In this document: piece by piece, positions 12,649 to 23,836 of the stretch
Layout of the letters: each line of letters opens with the position of its first letter
Numbering within the stretch: the stretch's first letter is position 1
Source: Epichloe hybrida
Taxonomy: Eukaryota > Ascomycota > Sordariomycetes > Hypocreales > Clavicipitaceae
Reading direction: 5' to 3'
Assembly (NCBI GenBank): GCA_019022495.1
Contig: JAFEKR010000006.1
Location: forward strand, 744,001 to 808,000
DNA: 64,000 nucleotides
Program-made: the position numbers and the translations under genes
The notes under the pieces: model-generated
Database searches by the model: none
Told to the model about the DNA's origin: nothing
Seen by the model: only the letters and a program-made list of their open reading frames with translations

Positions 12649-13205
12649 CGTTGATCGATCTGATGTTCCTCTCAGATGAAATTTATAGTGTCACCCGATC
12701 AGCAGCTGCAAGCACGCGGGAGGAGGAGGTGGTGGTGACTGGTAAGGCTGGCAGATACACACCATGTACCCGATGTTGATGATTGCTCACTGATTGCTCA
12801 CTCACTCACTCATGATTTCTGCGCTATGTACGTATTACGTGGGGATTGGAAAATCCTCGGGAAGCCATGCACCTGTCGGGGCGAGCAGCAGTAGGGAGTT
12901 AGTTATGCGAATAAGCGAACCATGCCGTGCCCCCCCATCGAACATCGAACCCCATCGCCCCGTAATAGCTCCGGTCTCCATTTTTTGGCGCTGTGGATCT
13001 GAGTCCCTTGTTCTCCCTTGTTCCTCCTTGTTGACGAACAGCTACATAATAAATTTACCCCAGATAATTGATTATTGATTACCCCGTCCGTCGGCCCCCC
13101 CCCCATCGTGCCCGCACCACCACGGCTGCGCTTCCTTTGCGCGAAAGACAAAATTCTCTCCGAGTCTCCGAGGAGCGCATTGCCAATGGCGTACACGTTT
13201 CGAAC
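12649..13205. promoter_or_regulatory. Divergent promoter, LSM3 / ATP13-like gene
   Basis: A 557-bp spacer between two divergent start codons. It includes TTGCTCACTGATTGCTCACT near 12783-12803, partly repeated, and a C9-type run near 13096. No TATA box or named operator can be assigned. Confidence 0.5.
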
Positions 13206-15296
13206 ATGGCTTTGAGGCGGTCGTGTCTGCCCAGGTCCAGCCTCAATTGGCTTCCTGGGGCTGTGGCACCACGTCTTGAATCTCCCGCGAGATGTGCTCC
13301 CAAACATCCAGGACGCCGACGACATGTGGCCACGCATGCTGCTGCAACCGCAACGGAAGCGGCAATGGCTCCTCGCCAACCTCGTTTCTCCGAGTTCCTC
13401 CCTCCGCGGGACCGTACAGAGCTTCGACGATGTACTGGTCGCGTACAGGGCCAAGACCCCGACCAGCTGTACCAGGCTTTCCTCCTGTGGACGGATATCT
13501 TAGGCGACTCAAGCTCACCTCTACACGATGCTGCCGTCCGACAAGCCCAGGAGCTTCCGGGTCCCTCATTCTCCGAAATCCTGCGCAGCCTCGATCCTCT
13601 GCCATCAAACAAACACGACATCGCCCACGGGCTGAACCTGACACAGGGCCAGGCCCAGTTCACAGACGCCTGCAAATGGGTGGATGAGTTTGGTGTGCGC
13701 GACCACCACCGTCAAGTCCTGCGAGGCATGCAAATCCTGTTGGCAGTGCGCAATGGCTCTCCCCTCGGACTCAGCACCGCAGATTACGAAGTCTTGCTGC
13801 GCTGCGCCGGCGCGGCCGCCGACTACCAGGCAACGAAAAGCACATGGTCGACCATGGCCACAAGCGGGCTCCAAGACTCTCGCACGGCCAAGACATGGAC
13901 CGAGTTCATCAAGTCTCGCTTCATGACGGAGCCCACCTACTACCAGTTTGACCGTTCGCGCGTCGCCGTCCTGGCCCGCGACCTATACAGCAATCGAGAG
14001 CCGCTCCCCATGGCGACGCTCAAGCGCATGGACAGCATGAGATTGAGCATGAATGCGATGAAGAAGGAGCCGTGGAATCGGCGCCAAGACGAGGTAGAAG
14101 AGGACATGCGACGACTGTTTCGACGAAGAGCCGATTTCCGCGGCTACAGGGGCCACTGGATCCGAGCTCTCTACTACGGCCACGAGGTCGACGAAGAGCT
14201 CATCTGTGCGTCCCTCGTCGCTTTTGCACGATCCAGCTCCCTGCACGCCATCAAGACGCTGATATTCAAAAACTACTACGGCATCACCATCGACGGGGAG
14301 GCGTCCGCGCCAGGAAACATGCAAATATCAGGCGGCAATGAGCTGCCAGCCACATCCCTCATCCACCCGACGCCGCGGCTGCTCAATGCCATCGTAGAAG
14401 CATTCGGCTCCATGTCTCACATCCCCCTAGGCATGAAGCTCCTCGACTTCGTCTCCCGACGATACAACCTCCCCATCCCGCACGAGACGTGGTCCAACCT
14501 CCTCAACTGGACCTACCTATGCGCATCCAAGCCTTTCAGGCCCATGCGTCGCCTCCACGGAGACTTCCAATCCACCACCACCTCGGCCGCCGACGTCCGC
14601 CAAGTCTGGACCGTCATGACCTCGGCGCCCTACCTCGTGACGCCCACATTCGAGGACTACGACATCCACATCAAGACCCTCCTCGCCCAGCGCTCCTTCG
14701 GACGCGCCCTCGCCCTCATCCGAAACGACATCCTCCCCTTCTACGAGCGCGTCCTATCCGACTACGAAATCGCAACGCACGACGAGATTCTCCAAAACGA
14801 CCTCGGCCCCGCCCCGCAAGCCACCCACCGTCGGAACCAAGCACAGCTGTACAAGGACTACATCCACCACCGCATGGCAAGCTGGTTCGACAAGCTCCTC
14901 AAAACGGCCTCGTCAAACAAGGGCCACCGCGACGGGGCCGTCATGAGAACCATGGTCCCCAACTTACTCCTCGAGTTCGGCGACTTCTTCCCCCACCAGA
15001 TTCGGTACAGGACCGCCCAGGGCACAGTGCGCATGGACCGTCCCGAGGCCACGCGCAGATTCACCTGGGCGAGGAACTGGCGAGAGACATTGCCGCAGAA
15101 GAAGGCGGGCATCTACGCCCGTGACATGGAGGGCTCTGATCTGCCCGACTTTGAATACCCCCGCGTGCCTGTTATGAAGGTGCTTGAGTGGCGGCGCGTG
15201 CCGAGGCGGCGCATGACACGACTGGGACGAGCACCGAAAGACGGAGCCGAGGCGCGGAAATGGTGGGATAGGCTGGAAGAGGAAATGATGCTGTAG
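13206..15296 (+). CDS. Mitochondrial ATP13/AEP2-like expression factor (putative)
   Basis: Single-exon gene, 696 aa from the ATG at 13206; the frame is open upstream to a TTG at 13068, but there is no ATG there. The first 45 residues are rich in Arg, Ala, Ser and Pro with almost no acidic residues, as in a mitochondrial presequence. The body is helical and Leu-rich, with PPR-like pairs of helices; about residues 470-520 (around Q-V-W-T-V-M-T-S-A-P-Y, then F-G-R-A-L-A-L-I-R) resemble the fungal mitochondrial ATPase-expression (ATP13/Aep2) domain. Such proteins stabilise or activate translation of mitochondrial mRNAs, in yeast the one for ATP synthase subunit 9. The specific RNA target here is unknown, and a general PPR-like RNA-binding role is the safer reading. 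GC-rich codon use throughout. Confidence 0.72.
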   Translation: MALRRSCLPRSSLNWLPGAVAPRLESPARCAPKHPGRRRHVATHAAATATEAAMAPRQPRFSEFLPPRDRTELRRCTGRVQGQDPDQLYQAFLLWTDILGDSSSPLHDAAVRQAQELPGPSFSEILRSLDPLPSNKHDIAHGLNLTQGQAQFTDACKWVDEFGVRDHHRQVLRGMQILLAVRNGSPLGLSTADYEVLLRCAGAAADYQATKSTWSTMATSGLQDSRTAKTWTEFIKSRFMTEPTYYQFDRSRVAVLARDLYSNREPLPMATLKRMDSMRLSMNAMKKEPWNRRQDEVEEDMRRLFRRRADFRGYRGHWIRALYYGHEVDEELICASLVAFARSSSLHAIKTLIFKNYYGITIDGEASAPGNMQISGGNELPATSLIHPTPRLLNAIVEAFGSMSHIPLGMKLLDFVSRRYNLPIPHETWSNLLNWTYLCASKPFRPMRRLHGDFQSTTTSAADVRQVWTVMTSAPYLVTPTFEDYDIHIKTLLAQRSFGRALALIRNDILPFYERVLSDYEIATHDEILQNDLGPAPQATHRRNQAQLYKDYIHHRMASWFDKLLKTASSNKGHRDGAVMRTMVPNLLLEFGDFFPHQIRYRTAQGTVRMDRPEATRRFTWARNWRETLPQKKAGIYARDMEGSDLPDFEYPRVPVMKVLEWRRVPRRRMTRLGRAPKDGAEARKWWDRLEEEMML

Positions 15297-15826
15297 AACA
15301 GTACCTTGGTATGATATTGTGGGATACATTTTGCTGGCAGGCATTAACAAAGCATGAAGGCGTGTTTCGTTTGGCATTACGTATGATTCATGCATACAGT
15401 TATTCACCATAGCTCAAGGACGTTCTGTTTAAAGTGTGGCTGTGAATGATTTTTTTTTTTTCAAACAGTTCGTGGAAAAACACAGAGAGCCTCTTCCGGA
15501 TATCCGTCCCAGAACCGCTTCGCGCCAAATAGGCTTGCATATCCGTCATCAAAGCTGTACTTGTCGTGTCTTCATGATTCGTGTGTCCCGCACATACATA
15601 GTGCCTAGCGTGCCCTCCATATTACATGATAGATGCCTTCCCTTTTCGTACATGCTTCTGTAATACCCGTCGCTTCATACAAACCATAGGGCGGCGAAAG
15701 GAGATAAAAGGCGTCATGTAGAACAGATGGGCTTGCAAAACACAAGCTAAATAACAAGCATAGTTGCAAGTAAAGGTGTAGACGACGCAATCTCAACACG
15801 TCCTGTCGCAAGTGCCCGATTCATCT
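15297..15826. other. Convergent intergenic spacer
   Basis: Lies between the stop of the ATP13-like gene (+) and the stop of the DUF8035-type gene (-). It should contain both 3' UTRs. A T11 run is present near 15450. No gene or RNA was recognised. Confidence 0.5.
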
Positions 15827-17888
15827 TCAGATCCCGACTGCTGCTTCGGCCAATACCCCCAGCAGGCTGGCAGCTGCACCACCGATACCAACGGCACCTA
15901 TTGTTTGTCCCCACGACTTCTTCTTCGTATGCCTCTCTTCCCGGCGGTCTCTGCGACGATCACGGTCGCCACGGTTCCAATGTCTGGAACCATCTTCATC
16001 CCAACGTGATCTTTCGTCTCGTCTACCGTTATCCCGGTGGTCACGGTGTCGTCGTGAACCATTTTCTCGTCTCCGGTCATTGTCATGAGCATCGTCGTAA
16101 GACCGTGGACCCTTTATTACTACTTCATGAGGCTCTGGATCGAATCGTACATGATTTTCATTCTTGTTCTTCAAAATAGGTTTCGGCATAACGGTCGTAG
16201 ACGGGGAGGTCTTGCTCTTATTCGGGGGATTGACAATGTACAGGTAGCTTTTGGTTCCCTTTTCCGAAGTTTTATCGTCGTCGCAGTCTGTTACGTCGCT
16301 TTCGTCCCACAAGATGCTCCCATCATCACTCTCTTCGTGGCTGCTTTTAGAGTCGGCCCGATCGCGACGTTGGTGATATTGGTCGTTCGAACGTGGCGGG
16401 GCATGTCCACTACCTAAGCGAGCCGCACGACAATTGGCACTTTGCCTAGCATACTCGGCAATCTGTTCCCGAGAGAGACGCCCCAGAATTGCAACATAGT
16501 CGGGACGTGCTTCATAACGCACGCCGGCTCGTTCCAGCACTTCAGGACTGATCAGTGACCTTTTCACCCTTGTCCATGGAGCATCCATAGGGATTTCTTT
16601 GCCATATCTATCGGGCGCCAAGCGGGCTACCGATGTTGGGCTGGACGAGTACGGAGCATAAGCCGATTGCTGATGCCCGCCAGAAGGAGTTCCGCTCCGT
16701 GAGTGCGTAGTAAGAGATTGACCTGTGGTCATATGCGGTGGTGGCCAGCTTCCAGCCATGCCTGGAGGTGCTAAGTTTGGACTGCTTCTCATCTGAGGAG
16801 CAGCGAGATGCGAGACGGCTGGGTGTAAGTGCATGCTAGCCATGCGAGTATTCATGTTGTCCATGGCCACCAAGTCTTTGGTGGAAATGACGGCGAGGGA
16901 GTTGCTCTCTTTGCTTCCCCCATTGTCTGAAGAGAAAGAGTAGTTTGCTTTATCATGCGAAGCATCCACGGATGGCGTGTGATCAGGCATACGGCGTTCT
17001 TTCTTCATGCTGACGATATATTTGTCGTCATCTGCACAGGGGTGAATTTCCTTTGGTAACAAAGTCGACAGTGGCTCCTTCGGGGGGAGTGGTGGTGGAG
17101 ATCGATTCATAGCCTCGTGCTCGAGTAGGCCTCTCACTGTCGGTGGTGCTCCGCCGTTGGCAGATGAGATGGACTGAAGCTCACGGATATAGGCTCGCAA
17201 GATATCCTACGTTTCACCAGGTTATCAGAACCCGACGTGATAACTATATACATTAGTCACGATCGGAGTTGATCCTTACCTTGTGTTGATGCAAAACCTG
17301 GGGAGAGAAGCCTTCCAGCTCCAACTCCAACTTGAAATCTTGCCACATCTGGTCCTTGTCTGCGATGACGCCGCCACTGGTATCCCGTCGCCGAAACAGC
17401 CTATTGGCGATAACGTCCACCTTGTCTTTGATATTTTCCAAGCTTGAATCATCTTCACGAATGACTACTTCCGGTGCATTGTTTGCCGGGTTGTGTAGCT
17501 GAACAGTGTCGAGAAACAAGTCGACACTCGTGGTCTCACTAGCAAGCCGTGATCGCACCGCGGCTACTCGATCTGCCAAACCATCCGTGCCTCCGATGCC
17601 TGCGGCGTTCGACTTTTCTAGAACTGTCTCGAGTTGTTGCAGGGCAAACTCGCAGTCTTCGACAATAGGACGAAGCTGGCGGGCGTAGATGGATGCTTCG
17701 GCGCTTCGGAGCAGTGAATCCGGGTCAGCGGCTTCTACCCGCAGATGTCGAAGTACCAGGTGAAGCTGGCGTACGGTGGTAGCGACCTCTGCGAAAAGTG
17801 GTGAGGAACATGTTTTGACGCGGACGAAAAGGGTTCTGGCAAAAGCATCGACGGCGTCGATGTGTTCAAGTGGTGTACCGCCGCTCAT
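15827..17888 (-). CDS. DUF8035-type fungal protein with glycine-rich C-terminal segment
   Basis: Predicted 662 aa, two exons (17888-17280, 17206-15827) with a 73-nt intron. The start is the ATG at 17888 (M-S-G-G-T-P-L-E-H); the frame is open further upstream only from a TTG. The N-terminal 200 residues are helical, like the helical heads of many fungal signalling proteins. The middle is Pro/Ser-rich and disordered. Near residue 435 comes a conserved block (P-W-T-R-V-K-R-S-L-I, S-P-E-V-L-E-R-A-G-V-R-Y-E, L-S-R-E-Q-I-A-E-Y-A-R-Q) that I recognise as the fungal DUF8035 signature. Then follow an Arg/Asp/His-rich tract and a final hydrophobic segment G-A-V-G-I-G-G-A-A-A-S-L-L-G. Function is unknown. 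The last segment could be a glycine-zipper membrane or oligomer element (inference). Confidence 0.8.
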
Positions 17889-20433
17889 GACTTGCTCCTT
17901 GGGGTTGAGGGAGCTGGTGTAAGTGGTGTGCGAGATCCCCCACTGTTGATGTCCCTGATCAACCTCGGGGGAACCAAACAAGTGCGTGGTCTGTCGTGTT
18001 CTCCAGGTGTGAACAGACAGGCTTTGTCAGGATGAAGAAGAACCAGCAGCCTGCCAAGCACACGCGCAAGTACCAATACGGGATGGGTCCTCGTGATGGG
18101 TGGGTAGGTACGTCAGACTTCGCGAGTCGTTGGATGATGACCTGGCCACAGCGCGTGTAAGGAAAGATGACAACGTTGATTCAGCAACAGCGTCAAATAG
18201 GTCAGGTGTTAGGCTCTCGTTGATTTATTCGAAAATCGGGAAGTTGGTGGAAGAGGGGAAGAGGAATCCTCCCGGGCGAGGAACGTCTGGTGGCTTTGTC
18301 TTTGCCTGGTGTCTGGAGAGTCGAGACACAGGTGGTGTGGGTGGTTCCTTCTCAAGTTGGCCAAGTGGCACATGCCAGATGGTGGGTGAGCCGGATAACA
18401 AGCATAGTAACAAAGTGAGTTGAGTACGGATTTTTTATACTGAGTATGTACATGTAATATGTTGTGCATGGGCTGGACGCGAGACTGCAGACAAGGCTGG
18501 CAACACCTTTTTTTTTCTCCTCTTCATACCATGTCCGGTCACGGCGGCGATGCTGCAGACTGCACTCAAGCTGGTAAGTCGTACATACATAATGTATGCA
18601 AGTCTCGCGTCGGACCCCTGCAATGAACTGCTGCAGGGCGAATATTACCTCCATCCTCAGACTTGGCCCAATGACGTCGACTAAAGCCGACAGGATGATC
18701 CGCTGAGTGCCATCGTCATTGGCTCCGCGGATCAACACCAACTGGCACGTGCCAGGTCGCTTAATTCTGTCGCATTCTTCGGTCTTGGAATTCGCTTGGC
18801 TTCTGGTTCCACTTTTCTTTGTTGCCACCTTTTTTTTTTTTTTTTTTTTTTCTGCTTTTCTTCCTCAGTCAGCAGGCACACCGAAACAGTCATGTCGTTG
18901 TAAATCGCCAGAGGTGATGCCGCCCACCAACGGGCTGCACTCGCCTCGAACCGTTAGAACGAGTAGTGACTCGTTATTATGGACGACCACAAATGTCATT
19001 GCTCGCTACTAGCCGTCCTCTCCACTTCCCGATCTATGCCGTGTACACGTACAAATTACTAGCATGGCCGGTCCCTTCTGCAGCTAGTGACTGGGGCTGT
19101 GCGCGTCAACGCTTCGGTCTTGCCCGCCGACCAAACATGTAAGCCTCCTCTCCTCGTTGGACCAGCGGATCATTACCCAGACCCACGACCAGAGAGAAGC
19201 TAGAGAGAAGCCCCCCTCTAAGGATCAAGCCAAGGATCTAAGCCAAGGACCCAACAGGCAGACGGGATCCGTAGACGTCAACGTTGATCACCGGCTAATA
19301 CTCACCACCACTGCCACCATCCTTGGGCTGAGCATGCATATGAGCTTGAGCCAGACCTATATTCGAAATTGTCAGCGATTTCAAGCTTACACTTCAAGTA
19401 GTCGACCCCCCATCATTGATTTCGGAGTGACTACGGAGTACGGAGTAGTCACATCCGCAGGGCCGTATGCTCTCCAATAGTTTTCCCCGATTCTAACCAC
19501 AGGCCAGGCTGGCTGGCCTTTTCGTCCGTCTCGAACTAGCCTCATCGGGCTAGCCTCATCGGGCTAGCAAAGAACAGCCCTGGCCCAAGGCTTTCAGCAA
19601 GTCAGACTTGAGGCCGTTCGTCGTCATTCAAATCCAAGCCCACGCTCCTGAATCTTTTCTAGAATGCGGCTCTGGTGCTCGGCGCTCGCCCGGCTTGCTG
19701 CGCCTCTCTCTGCAAACCACGGGATCGGATAGGTTTACCGGGCAAACTAGTAGAAGAACATCACTATCGAGGCACGGATTTCACTCGTTGGCCTTGAGTT
19801 GCATTGGACGTCATGTCAGCATCATGCACGGGACGCATCACAATCCAGCGTTACGATGTGCCCAAGTCTCGGTCTGCTTCACAGACTTGGGGAGTCTGCT
19901 AAAATGGCAGAGCATGGCCTTCGACCATCATGCGCAACGCCATCCTGTCATAAATCCTCGTGGACGTCTTCTATCGACCGTGCGATTGATGAAGGTCCGC
20001 CTCACTTATATATGGCCACGGGGTCATGGCAACGTTCGTTTAGCCTTCATGGCAAATCCAATAGACAGGACGTGTGTCTATTCTGCAAACGAGCCATAGG
20101 ATATATAAGTCTTTGTGTCGTTGCTCGTCCCGATACCTTCAACAATTGTTTTGAATTAGCAGTCCATGTAGAATCATGATCAAGTATATCTGATATCGGC
20201 ATATATACAAAAGGGTAAATGTCAAGCACCATAAAACGCCTTCCTCGGGCTTTTTAGCCCATGTTGTCATGCAAGCAAGATTTAGGACTGAACCTTTACA
20301 GACAATGCCCCTCAAATAATGCTCGGGCTAACAGATTTGTCCGAGACTTTTCTCCGGCACACGCACGTGTTTTCCGTTTCGCGAGCGCCATACTCAGCCG
20401 CACGCAAGACAAGACAATCAGCCCGGATGCGGC
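17889..20433. other. Intergenic, upstream of the DUF8035-type gene
   Basis: 2.5 kb without a supported gene. It holds a long T tract at about 18829-18850, two direct copies of CTAGCCTCATCGGG near 19538-19565 and an inverted repeat built on TACGGAGTA at 19427-19452. Open frames at 19608-20099 and 19799-20179 overlap in different frames, resemble nothing known and are not called. Confidence 0.5.
19427..19452. repeat. Inverted repeat built on two TACGGAGTA copies
   Basis: GTGACTAC at 19427-19434 is exactly complementary, read backwards, to GTAGTCAC at 19445-19452. The loop contains two overlapping TACGGAGTA copies (19432-19440 and 19439-19447). It lies in the long upstream region of the DUF8035-type gene and belongs to the dispersed motif family described in the findings. 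Confidence 0.8.
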
Positions 20434-23216
20434 TCAAATAGCCAGCTTCTCAAGCGAATAAGGTTCCACCTTTTGACTGATCAGATGGCCAGTCTCTCGA
20501 GAGCTGCGTTGGACAATCTCGCCACCAGACACCACTTTCTCCCGCGTGGGCATCAACTTTATCTTCAAACCCAGTGGCAACAGACGGGATTCCGTGCTAA
20601 CTGCCTGCAAGATGTTTGGTTTGTTCCAAGTTTGCCTTGCCGCCCAGTTTTTTTCGACTGCAAGTCCAAATCGCAGGGCTTCTCCAACAACACCATTCAG
20701 AACGACAGCTTCCTCTATTCCTTCTAAAGCAGCAGTTACCTCAAGTTTGAGGGCTGTTAAGAAGTCACCCGCCTCAGCCTTTTCAGCCCAGGACATGGCA
20801 TCGTTGAAAAGCCAACCACCCGCACCGACGGCATCCAGGCATCGCCCGAGCAGGTCTGCAATGAGTGTGATGATGCCATCCGGGGGAGGATCGTTCCCCT
20901 CTGACTCAAAGCTCGTGGGATCAACGTAGAGTGAGGTCCAAGCTCCGCGAACGAGCTCTACCCTGAGCAAGTAGATGAACGACAAAATCTCTTCAGTTTG
21001 AATAGTTGCCCGTAAAGCTTTCACCGTCCTGAACGCCGGGATGCGCCATAGCTTTGTAAAAGCGAGGGTCAGTCCTCGGGATCGGCTGCTAGAGTCATCA
21101 CCCAAGTAGTGCTCGGTGATTGCAATATCTCTTTCGAGGTCATCCAAGTCCGTCTCTGGAGCTTCATCTTCGGCTTCTTGATGGGCCTCATTGGTCAGCA
21201 GCTTCATCGAGTTCAGCTTCTTTGCATCTGGAAGCAAACCCATGCTCAACATGATGCTTCTAATGGCAAGCAGAAGCTCCACTTCCCCAAGCTTAGTGGC
21301 CTGTAGATAGTTGAGAAGGAGAGTCATAGAAGGGTCAGCATCTATAAGGCCTTGAATTAATTGCCTGGCCAGTGTCTTTGATTCCGAACTATCTGCTGAG
21401 AGCTCCTCGCGGAACGCTGACACCAGATTGGAGAGTGTCAAGTGGCCTGCCACAGCGAGGTAGGTTGTGACGTTGTTGTCTGGCAGTACCAACCTCAACT
21501 CGGGTTTGGGGTTTTCGGAGGCAGACACATCGACAGTAAAAACTCTACTTATCGCGTAGATTACCCATCGGCGGTCCACGGCGGGATAAGCTCCGGGCTT
21601 TCTGAGCCAGTCCCACTCCGGTGGCTCTTGTGCTTGATCATCTGCAGTGCTGGGATTGGATTGCTCTGTTTCTTTTCGAATGCCCATAGCAAATTTTCGT
21701 CGGATAAGATCCTCCCACTTGTCCAATTCGTCGTTGGAAAGCATGTTGTCGGCCTCATTGGTTTCAGATTGGTACTTGGCTAAATATGCATCCGTCAGGG
21801 TTCCAGGCAGAAGACGAGAGAACTCCGCTGATACCTTGTCACCCTTCAGCTTTTTTGTTTGAATCTCGTAAGAGGTTCCTTTGCCAATGGAGTCGATCAA
21901 AAGGCCTTCCTTGCGTCGTTTGCCAAGGTGATAGGGCGGCTCCACTTGTATAGAGACAAGCACATTGTCGATTAAGGCGACGACAAGATCTTGACTGCGT
22001 AGGTGGGTAATCAATTGGCAGCATCGAGCTTGGTGGCCATCCGTAGGAAGTTCGGAAAGATCCAGTTCGGCCTTTGCGTGTACAGAACGGTAATGGTGGT
22101 TATACAACACCAAAGAATCGGGAGATGCCAAAAGAAGGAACGGTCTTGACAACCGTGCCAAAGACTGTGCACCGTCCATTTGAACCGCAGACTTCCTCTT
22201 GGGAACAGCTCCAGTCAGATCGTAGGTGGTGAGTCGTCCGTCGGCCAGTTCCATCAAAATTCCCGACTGAATGTCTACCTGGAACACTTTTGTATCGGCC
22301 TTTGAGCCAGAATCGATTGCAAATGGGCTAATTTCGAGGGGAATCAACTTTTGCAAGTCAGATGCAGTGGCCGTGCTACTTGGCATAGCAGCTAAGATCA
22401 AAATGTGACGGGCTATTTGACCTTGAGAGACGCTCTTGACAATTAGGAAGATGAGCGACGGGTCAGGGTTGACAAGCACCGGCAAAGCAGTGAAAATCTC
22501 GAGTTTGGTCTTGAAGATGCCTTCTTTGAAATCGGCCACGCTGCCTGACGAGACGTACTCCACCTCGAAATAATCAATGGCTCCGGATAAGGCTTCTTGT
22601 ATAGCGGATTTAGAGGCAGCTGACCATTGTAATTTCAAGTCTTCGGCCGATAGATGTACAATCTGCCCATCTTCACAAATAGCCACTATATCATCGAGGC
22701 GTGTGTTCACAGTCGTGGAGGATGAGCCGGTAATGAATCGGACCGGAGATGTTCGCACGGTCTGGCTAGTGCTTGTCGATGTGGTCTTACCATCTGGATG
22801 CACAACATCTTTGAACAACGTGATCCTGTGAAATTTGGCATCTTTTGTGGCAATATATGTGTATCTGTACACATCTTGGCTATCCGAAAGGCGCATTCTG
22901 ATTGAATAGGGAGCGCAAGTAAAAGACTCTTGTGGCGGAATGGGGTACGACGTGATGAGGCGAGATGCAGGGATCTATCCAGCAGTTAGCTCAAGCTTTT
23001 GCAGAGATAATTGCAGCTCGTGATTAGGCATCCTACATCATATATACTTGCTGCTTCCCCGTCAACTCCAATCACAACTTCCATGCGTTTCTTCTTCTTC
23101 TCGCCATGTCGCTGGCCATAAACCTCGCGGGCTACGATGCGGCCATCAGTGTGATCAAGAGGACGAGGCAATGCAGCCAGCACGTACGGCCGATGGATCT
23201 TATATTCCGAGGTCAT
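20434..23216 (-). CDS. UTP8: Utp8, U3 snoRNP / SSU processome protein
   Basis: Predicted 906 aa, two exons (23216-23037, 60 codons; 22974-20434) split by a 62-nt intron; the ATG-led open frame at 22896 is internal to the second exon. The N-terminus (Y-K-I-H-R-P-Y-V-L-A-A-L-P-R-P) and the junction S-I-Y-D / I-P-A-S-R-L-I-T-S-Y-P match fungal Utp8, followed by a WD-like beta-propeller of about 450 residues with poorly conserved repeats and a helical C-terminal half. Utp8 is part of the t-UTP/UTP-A complex that binds the 5' external spacer of pre-rRNA in the nucleolus and starts small-subunit assembly; in yeast it also takes part in tRNA export. Length is in the expected range for filamentous fungi. 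It shares a divergent promoter with ELG1. Confidence 0.88.
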
Positions 23217-23808
23217 TATTCAACAGGCTTCTGCTCCTACGCAGATCGTTTCGCTGTTGTCAATGGTGAAGAAAAAAGTGCTTACAGCAAGAAGCAGCTT
23301 GGGCGGCGATTGTGTTTGCGATCATCACAGTATCGCAACGACCAAGAAAAAAAAAAAAAAGCTGGCTGCGGGCCGACGCAAAAATCCGGTGGTGAGGGCC
23401 CGTAAAAGTGGGGTTGAGTCAGGGATGCGGAAGGAACCCACCAGTGCAGCACGCACGCAGCCACTCAGATACGTACCGTTTTAAGTGGTCAGGGGCGCGT
23501 CTTCATTAGCGAACGCGTAGGCAGCATCTCGACATTGCAGCCGTGCATCGCGCAGAAACAGTCCAAACTCCCATCTTCATTATCACACCATTGCGTACTA
23601 TGACCCAATCACTCCGCATTGTTTAAAAGCAACACGTTCTTTTCCTTTGTTACTTTTTTTCGGTCACCATTGAATCATCTAGTCCTGCTCGACGGCTAGT
23701 CATGGTTTGTCTGAAGTAACAGCTGTAAGACTCGCATGCTCAAGCCTCACCCGTCAGCAATGCTGAATAACCGAACAGCGCAAAGACCAATCCTTAAATG
23801 GGACCGGT
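23217..23808. promoter_or_regulatory. Divergent promoter, UTP8 / ELG1
   Basis: 592 bp between divergent starts. It contains an A14-type tract at about 23346-23360 and the ELG1 leader with a 12-codon upstream ORF at its end. No defined factor site is claimed. Confidence 0.5.
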
Positions 23809-23836
23809 ATGGGACCGGTTATCTTCGTCAACATGA
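23798..23836 (+). promoter_or_regulatory. Upstream ORF in the ELG1 leader
   Basis: An ATG at 23798 opens a 12-codon frame that stops with TGA at 23834-23836. The stop overlaps the in-frame ELG1 ATG at 23833 as ATGA, and another in-frame ATG lies at 23809 inside the uORF. Initiation at 23798 would favour either leaky scanning to 23809 or termination-reinitiation at 23833. Confidence 0.5.

Noticed and set aside
13079..13675. 198-codon frame antisense to the ATP13-like gene
   Set aside because: A GC-rich shadow of the real plus-strand gene; Arg/Gly/Trp-rich translation typical of an antisense frame.
19608..20179. Two overlapping plus-strand frames (163 and 126 codons)
   Set aside because: Different phases over the same DNA, unusual composition, no recognisable motif.
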